A stretch of DNA of 64,000 nt from Eledone cirrhosa (lineage: Eukaryota; Mollusca; Cephalopoda; Octopoda; Eledonidae): the NCBI GenBank assembly GCA_964016885.1, contig OZ024743.1:190261404-190325403 (forward strand), in the 5' to 3' direction. Below, one piece after another: positions 57,871-64,000 of the stretch. Numbering within the stretch: position 1 is the stretch's first letter; every line of letters begins with the position of its first letter. Position numbers and translations under genes: made by a program. A model generated the notes under the pieces. That model saw nothing but the letters and a program-made list of their open reading frames with translations, searched no databases and was not told the origin of the DNA.

Positions 57871-58220
57871 GCTCGCGGCGGAGTACGCGACGAAATGGGT
57901 TCAAGGGATCAGACACCATACCCTGATGACAATATATGCCCCGTGGAGTAAACCAAAATAACCCAAGATGCATACCCGACTCTGCACGTCACCCTACGCA
58001 AGAACATCGCCTGAGCCGGGACAGGTTGACCCGGATTCCACGGTCTTTCAGTCAAATACCTTACAACTATAGGACAACATACCTCAACCACAGTGACATA
58101 CTCCAGTATGACCGGGCTACGCACCCCCGTGCATGTGTACCTTTTCAATCGTGAATACATACTCTCCACGTGTTCCATTTTAGAACACATATTATTTGTT
58201 CCGTATACAGACCTAAGTGT

Positions 58221-59159
58221 GCATCTCATACTCCCCATGTGTACTATATCATACACATACCCGTACCTTCTTCTTTCTCCTCTCTTTTTTTATATATCTC
58301 TATGTGACGTTATATGCATATTTTAATATATTGTATATTTATTTTATTGTTTTAATATGTGTGTATATGTGTATGCGTATGTGTATATATATGTGTGTTA
58401 CGTGAATGTGTATGGATGTATGTATATGATTATAATGTTTATATCTGTGCATGTTTAGTACAAGATACATCTTTTAATGTATGACGTTATATGTATATTT
58501 TAGTATATTGTAGGTTTATTTATAGATGTGTATGTATATGTGTGTATATATGTGTATATGTACATATATATGTGTTTGTGTATATATATATATGTATATA
58601 TATGTATGTGTATGTGTGTATAAATATATATATATACATTTATTTATTTTTTTATTTATTTACTTATTTATTTATTTATATGTGTGTATGTATACATGTA
58701 TGTGTATGGATGTATGTATTTGGTTACATTGTTTATATTTGTGCATGTCATGGATGACCCCGTATGCCCCATTGTGCAGATTTATATGACTGTGGGTATA
58801 TCATATTTGAGTACGGACAGATATATGTATGCGTTTATGTATCTTTGTAGATGTACGTGGGCACGGAGGTAATTGGGCGCGTATTTGTTTGAATGTATAC
58901 GAGCCAGTGTGTATGTGTGCGTGCGTGTGTGTACGTGCACCTACTCTAGGATAAGGGCTTGTTTGTTTGTGTGTACATTTATGTGTGTACATATACATAT
59001 ATATATATATACATGTGTGTGTGTTTGGGAGCGAGTCTGTCTTTGTGCCTCTATATACGCACATGTGTATGTATGTGCGTGTGCGTGTCTATGTATATGT
59101 CTGTACGTGTTTGTGTATATGAGTAGATATACGCGTACGCATGTGTGTGTCCATATATG
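58221..59159. repeat. Low-complexity TG/TA-rich DNA
   Basis: Long runs of TATGTGTGTATA-type sequence. The open frames on both strands are Tyr/Val/Cys or Thr/His/Ile repeats without meaning. Confidence 0.8.
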
Positions 59160-59285
59160 CGTGTGCGTGTGTGTGTGTGCGTGTGAGAGCTGATGTACGC
59201 GGGCATGTAGGCAGGCGTCTGTGGACGCGTATGTTGTTAGTTATATGGTTGTGTGCGTGTGTGTATGTGAGTGTGTATATATATA
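59160..59285. repeat. Inner inverted repeat, right copy
   Basis: Mirror of 57370-57510. Confidence 0.8.
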
Positions 59286-59292
59286 TATATAT

Positions 59293-59377
59293 ATAAAAGA
59301 GAAAACACAGGTAAGCATTAAGAGAATCATTAAGAGAAAATCCTTCTCTTAATGCTTACCTGTGTTTTCTCTTTTAT
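59293..59377. repeat. Perfect 34-bp hairpin, 17-base loop
   Basis: ATAAAAGAGAAAACACAGGT... (59293-59326) and its exact mirror (59344-59377). Confidence 0.9.
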
Positions 59378-59565
59378 ACTTTATACTCCAAGATTGAATT
59401 CTTGCAAACTTGTGGAGTTACCCCTAACCGTACGTTGAAACCATCCATGAAACTGGCTTTCTTAACCACGAACTGGATCACAAAAAGCAATTTTCTGCTT
59501 CCCTAACTATATATGTATATATGTATATATATCTATATATCTATATATATATATATACATATATA

Positions 59566-59748
59566 ATTGTTTATACTTTAGGCACAAGGCCAGCAATTAC
59601 CCAGTTCATTACTGGTACTTTATTTTATCGACCCCGTAAGGATGAAAGGCAAAGTCAACCTCGGCGGGATTTGAACTCAGATCGTAAAGGGACGTAACTA
59701 TGCTGGAAAGCATGGCGTCCGACCTGATACTGCCAATCCACCGCAAGT
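59566..59748 (-). repeat. tRNA-derived SINE
   Basis: Tail TTTAGGCACAAGGCCAGCAA, head CTGATACTGCCAATCC. It lacks the CCTCTAC piece before the head. Confidence 0.85.
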
Positions 59749-59969
59749 GAACAACATTATATATACATATATAATGTTGTACACTTGTCCCCCTCGCTTT
59801 ACGCGATTTACTGGTCCCAATAACTTTTTTTAGTTATTGCTCGCACCAACCTGAGGTATCTGATTTTTAATGCGATGAAATACCAATGATGGTTGGAAAA
59901 TCACTGACGAAGGACTATTTTTATCATATGTAACCTATGTTCAACCACGCAGTATTCTTCTTTCTTCTC

Positions 59970-60018
<49 letters not shown>

Positions 60019-60059
60019 GTGTATGTGTATATGTGTATGTAAGTATGTGGATATATGTG

Positions 60060-60385
60060 TATATGTTTGTGTGAGTGGACTTAAATACCAAACCCACCAT
60101 GAATTCATTGAAGTGTGTCAGACTGATGGACAGTCTGACAGCAACTATTGGCCAGAATTTATGATGACGTAGAAAAATAACAGCAAACATCAGGACAAGC
60201 GAAGAAGATGTTTTTTGACGCTAACACCCCATTGAGAAAATTTGATCCGGAATTATTGCGAGTGTCCGACGAACCTGCAGTTCCAGAATCAGACAGATCA
60301 ATACAATGATCGTGTCTCGAGCTGTGTGCCGGCGAAACAATTGTAACACAATAAATTGAGTCCAGATGCATCACTGATTTTTCGT
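60060..60385. mobile_element. Outer right arm of the 3.9-kb nested inverted repeat
   Basis: Mirror of 56500-56830, about 93 percent identical by eye. It includes a 9-bp perfect hairpin GTCAGACTG-ATGGA-CAGTCTGAC at 60117-60139. A (TA)n run precedes it at 59978-60014. Confidence 0.7.
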
Positions 60386-60392
60386 TTTATAT

Positions 60393-60500
<108 letters not shown>

Positions 60501-60780
60501 ACACACTCGGAATATGACAGAATTTGACATAAACCTCTGCGGAAATCGAACCAAGTATCTGCTATATACCTGACAATTGCATAAACAATTATGTTAAGAC
60601 GACCGGGCACGTTTTACCTTCATGTTTAGTATAGTATATAAATGCTTAATTGCTTAAACTGAATGGATTAAAATGTTGTTCTTAACATCATACCACATAT
60701 CGATCACGTCAGCACAACTTGACGAATCAACCACAGCGCTTTCAATACACACACAAACACATTCACATATAGAAAAATAT

Positions 60781-60893
60781 AATGTATGTATGTATGTATG
60801 TATGTATGTATGTATGTATGTATGTATGTATGTATGTATGTATGTATGTATGTATGTATGTATGTATGTATGTATGTATGTATGTATGCATGC
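60781..60893. repeat. (GTAT)n, about 27 units, ending in (GCAT)3
   Basis: ATGTATGTATG array passing into GCATGCATGCATG. Confidence 0.95.
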
Positions 60894-61070
60894 ATGCATG
60901 TGCGGGTATGTATGTATGATCTTGATACAATGATTATATTATTTAATGGAGGAAATGCTTAGACCTAGCTTTTTAATATTCTTTAAATCAGAACTGATAT
61001 AATGTATGTATGTATGTACAACCTGTGACATGGTCGGGTCGTCGGCGACTAAACCAGCAACCCCACCAAG

Positions 61071-61192
61071 TTAGAAAGCATCTAGAAGCTGCTGGTGGGG
61101 ACCCAACATCAGCAGCCAAGCGCATTGTGCATGCGGTTTGCACCTGGCTGCTGATGATGGATCCCAGCCAGCAGCTTCCAGTTCCTTTCTAG
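61071..61192. repeat. Long imperfect hairpin, about 45 paired bases
   Basis: TTAGAAAG / CTTTCTAG at the base, GAAGCTGCTGG / CCAGCAGCTTC, GGGA / TCCC, CATCAGCAGCCA / TGGCTGCTGATG, and GCGCAT / ATGCG toward the loop. Confidence 0.8.
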
Positions 61193-61399
61193 CTTTGACG
61201 AGGAAGGATCGTGCAACTTTCAAGAAGGAAGCTATTGCTTGTATCAGTTATTGTTCTTTAAGTAGGCAGTTATATATTCTTCGTGTACAAGGAAAAGCCA
61301 ACTAGAACAGAGATGAAATATAGAATAAGAACGCAAAATTCTGTAAAACAAAATTTCAAAGCTTCATGGATAAAACCTCGCATAAATGGATAAAATGGA

Positions 61400-62350
61400 T
61401 AAAACCTCACATAAATGTCAATCAGAGCCATCGCAAAAGAACTTACCGTCTAAAAATACACCACCGGAGGAGTAGTCCATGAAGACAACTGATAAATAGT
61501 TTATGTGATGCGGAGAGGTCAGTTTATGTTGGATGTGACAAAAGAAAATTGTTTGGTCCGTGTAAAGCTCTTACCGAATAAGGTAAAGCATCAAGTAACT
61601 GAAATACTTTGGTTCTGTTCTGATGAGAAACATTTTGATCAGGTAAACCGGAGGAACGATAGATGGCTATGCGGAGACACAAATGAGGTTCCAACGGCAT
61701 GCACACGATATTTCTAGTGTCTATGAAGGTTCTGGGTGTCATCATTCTCTCTCGTTTCTTTTCTCATGGGTTAAGAGTCAACGTTGCTGTCTACAAAGAG
61801 GTGTTAGGGATAATTGTGAACCACTGGATAGTTAGAGTAATCACAAGAAGACTACCCATATTCCAACAAGTCTACACGCGCTCTCACAAAGCCAGAAGGA
61901 AATAATTGTTTCTACTTTTGGCACAAGGCCAGCAATTACCCAGTGCATTACTTGTACTTTATTTTATCGACCCTGTAAGGATGAATGGCAAAGTTAACCT
62001 CGACCGGGTTTGAACTCAGACCGTAAAGGGACGTAACTATGCTAGAAAGCATGCCGTCCAACCCTCTACCGATACTGCCAATTCACCGTCAGAACGAAAT
62101 AATGCGTGACAATCTCTATCACCAAGTTCTTCCTGATGCATGGACTCAAAGCTCCCCAGACCTCAATCCCGTAGACTATTAAGTAGGAAGCGTATTTGAA
62201 AACAAAGTCAATCAACACCCTCACAACATTATGGACTTTCTCTAGTCCACCATAATCAGCACAATATCCAGTATTGATAGAGGTAATCTAATTCGGGCAT
62301 GCCAACGCTTCAGATCCTCTTTTGAAGCTAATGGAGGATTCATTAAATAG
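61400..62350 (+). pseudogene. Mariner transposase, multiply broken and split by a SINE
   Basis: Reads MSIRAIAKELTV and GGVVHED (second helix-turn-helix region), then 61505-61717 MRRGQFMLDVTKEN ... LWFCSDEKHFDQVNRRNDRW (first catalytic Asp in SDEK), PTACTRYF, then after stops FLMG.ESTLL, and FQQVYTRSHKA, where mariners have FQQDSAP, so the second Asp is lost. A SINE (61905-62090) follows. The tail is MRDNLYHQVLPDAWTQSSPD, LNPVDY (third Asp), a stop, then NKVNQHPHNIMDFL and RACQRFRSSFEANGGFIK up to the stop at 62348. The transposase would cut and paste the element at TA sites. This copy is dead. I did not find its inverted ends. Confidence 0.85.
61905..62090 (-). repeat. SINE inserted in the mariner pseudogene
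   Basis: Complete minus-strand copy with duplicated target AGAAGGAAATAAT (61894) / AGAACGAAATAAT (62091), one difference. Confidence 0.9.
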
Positions 62351-63029
62351 ATATCATAATTGTATTTTAAATAATATTTGTACCAATTTATATCTAAATA
62401 TAGCATTTCTTTGATGTTCTATGACTCTTTTTTCAAAATTCATGCAAATGTCTTCAAACACCTGACACACGCTGTACAATTGGCAAATTGATTTAATTAT
62501 CTTCGCATACTATGTTGATTATGTCGATAAAATTATTGAATATATGTTGATAGAATAATGCATATAGAAAACGCTTTAAAAACTTTTAATGAAAACCATA
62601 ATATATCTATAATAATATTCTGCTACAGTACCACAACAAATCATATACGCTGTACTACGTTTTTATTCACAATTCTAATTGCCGAAGGGCAGTAGCTGCC
62701 CATGGTGTTACCACAAAATAGCCAACCCAGTACAAGTAGTGTTTTGTATTAAGAAAGTTATCCAGCTGTAGAAAACAATCCGCATTGTAACGTATGAGCA
62801 AGACACAGTTGTCGTGTATGTCTGTCATGTCTAAGACCGTACCAGCTTGTCTAACCCATGTAAGCTCGGGAAATAGACGTAAAAGGTCTATTTTTGAATG
62901 ATTTAAGTTAGATTTCTATCTGGATGGGAGATATCGTAGACTGACTTTTGTTAGCTCTAACATACTCTATGCTAGCATAACAATATATTTTTTTCCCGAC
63001 ATCAATGCCTCTAACTTCAAATTGCCCGA
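62351..63029. other. Unassigned AT-rich DNA
   Basis: No gene, repeat family or clear structure recognised. Confidence 0.5.
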
Positions 63030-63240
63030 TCGCTATTGGCAGTATTGGTAAAACGCCGGATAAAATGTCATAATGGTATTTGATCTACCTCTTACATTCT
63101 GAGGTCAAATCCTACCAATGTTAGTTTTGCTTTTCATCCTTCTGGGGTCAATAAAATCTATAAATCAATCCTAGTACCAATTGATATATTTGACTTTGCT
63201 CTCCCTAAAAGGGTACTAGCTCTGTAGAAATAAGCAAGAA
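63030..63240 (+). repeat. Degenerate tRNA-derived SINE, second type
   Basis: TATTGGCAGTATTGGTAAAA, CTGAGGTCAAATCC, CTTTTCATCCTTCTGGGGTC, and the tail CCCTAAAAGGGTACTAGCTC ... AGAAATAAG. Confidence 0.65.
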
Positions 63241-63564
63241 CAAGCATTTCTAAGGCTCACGGAAATACTTTGGTCAAGACAAAGTTATAAGTAGAGAGTG
63301 GCACTTACACGACTGTTTGAACCAGTTAATAGACATTGATTTATTTTGATTGATCACTGCTTAACAACAGATAAACTGGGCTTACTTCTTGTCAAGATAC
63401 GCATTCGGTCAATAAAACAATTGATCATCTATTTAAACTGAGACACCAATATTTAGGCTGTCACCAATACAAATCATGTTTTCACCACGATATCCAAGTG
63501 AGTCCTACAGTTGATTCACACAGTCAATCATAATAAAATACCATGCGTATTATAAATATATATA

Positions 63565-63845
63565 TATATATATATACGTGGAAAAGCAAGAAATCGGAGA
63601 ATAGACCGTTAAAACATGTTTATTTAAAACAGCACCTACGTACGTTTCGCCCAGTTGGGCTTCTCAAGGGCATAAATAACCAAAACTGTTCCTTACATTG
63701 CTCGGAAAGAGATTTTGGGCTTAAATTCACGTCAAGGTTCATTGCTCGCAAAAATAGCTTGTTTTGATTTTGCAGCAAGCTCCACATTACGCCCCTTTTT
63801 TTATTTTTTATTTTTACTTCATAAACCTTGTTAGTAAATAACATT
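63565..63845 (-). mobile_element. PLE end with decayed ribozyme (HHR-4)
   Basis: Next to (TA)n. The minus strand at 63633-63674 reads ATGCC, CTTGAGAA, GCCC-AACT-GGGC, GAAA, CGTACGT, A, GGTG. Helix II (GCCC/GGGC) and helix III (ACG/CGU) are kept, but the core is CTTGAGA instead of CTGANGA, so it is predicted inactive. 63846-64000 has no feature. Confidence 0.5.
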
Positions 63846-64000
63846 ATTCTTTCTGCACCATTTCTTTAACATGTCCAACACCATCTTTCTACACCAATAC
63901 ATGTCACTATCATTTGATAATGCATAAAAATGCTGAAGCCGGTAATAGACAATTATTAAATATATAAATAAATAAATAAATGCCATTGTTATTTAATTAA

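Noticed and set aside
57890..57950. CCCTGATGACAATATATGCC after the PLE nuclease as a hammerhead
   Set aside because: No GAAA follows and no paired helix II is visible.

Overview
This window looks like intergenic DNA from a cephalopod mollusc, most likely an octopus. The evidence is about a dozen copies of tRNA-derived SINEs of the type I recognise from octopus and squid (B-box-like GAGTTCAAATCC, an inner GGGGTCGATAAAATAAAGTACCAG-type block cut here for length, and the tail TTGTGCCAAAAGTAGAAACAA), a degenerate copy of another cephalopod-type dispersed repeat, and very long (TA)n, (GT)n, (ATT)n and (GTAT)n arrays. I found no host protein-coding gene, tRNA or rRNA. Every recognisable coding stretch belongs to a retroelement or a DNA transposon. 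Family names come from motif recognition, not from searches.

Layout. 1-11.5 kb and 55.5-64 kb are dominated by Penelope-like elements (PLEs): reverse transcriptase and GIY-YIG endonuclease fragments, and many inverted-repeat (foldback) units lying next to (TA)n arrays. The ends of these units carry minimal type-I hammerhead ribozyme motifs of at least three families with intact cores (1486-1524, 4155-4225, 4493-4533, 5085-5125, 6281-6327, 6970-7012, 8606-8670, 11158-11200, 55621-55665) plus decayed ones. 12-16 kb holds decayed LINE and SINE pieces and a 367-bp direct repeat. 16-19.5 kb is featureless AT-rich DNA.

19.8-44.8 kb is a nested array of LINEs seeded on (ATT)n microsatellite. Two Tx1/L1-group elements with an apurinic-type endonuclease lie on the + strand (19.8-24.3 kb, internally deleted; 38.9-44.8 kb, nearly intact). 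Between them are six copies of an R4/Dong-like LINE group with a C-terminal restriction-like endonuclease, all on the - strand. Three of these (D, E, F at 32.1-36.9 kb) include a 1692-bp direct duplication that looks like the product of unequal crossing over. The best-preserved gene is ORF2 of the second Tx1 element (41093-44512), open except for one TGA at a conserved Trp codon; the first copy has the same TGA.

44.8-48.2 kb has an RTE-like LINE with an inverted 5' part and a third, divergent Tx1-like fragment. 48.2-55.4 kb is microsatellites, SINEs, hairpins and unassigned DNA. 60.5-64 kb has a (GTAT)n array, a long hairpin, a broken mariner transposase interrupted by a SINE, and another PLE end.

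Functionally these are self-propagating elements at different stages of decay. LINE proteins would reverse-transcribe at nicked (ATT)n targets, the SINEs would borrow LINE machinery, and the PLE ribozymes would process PLE transcripts.
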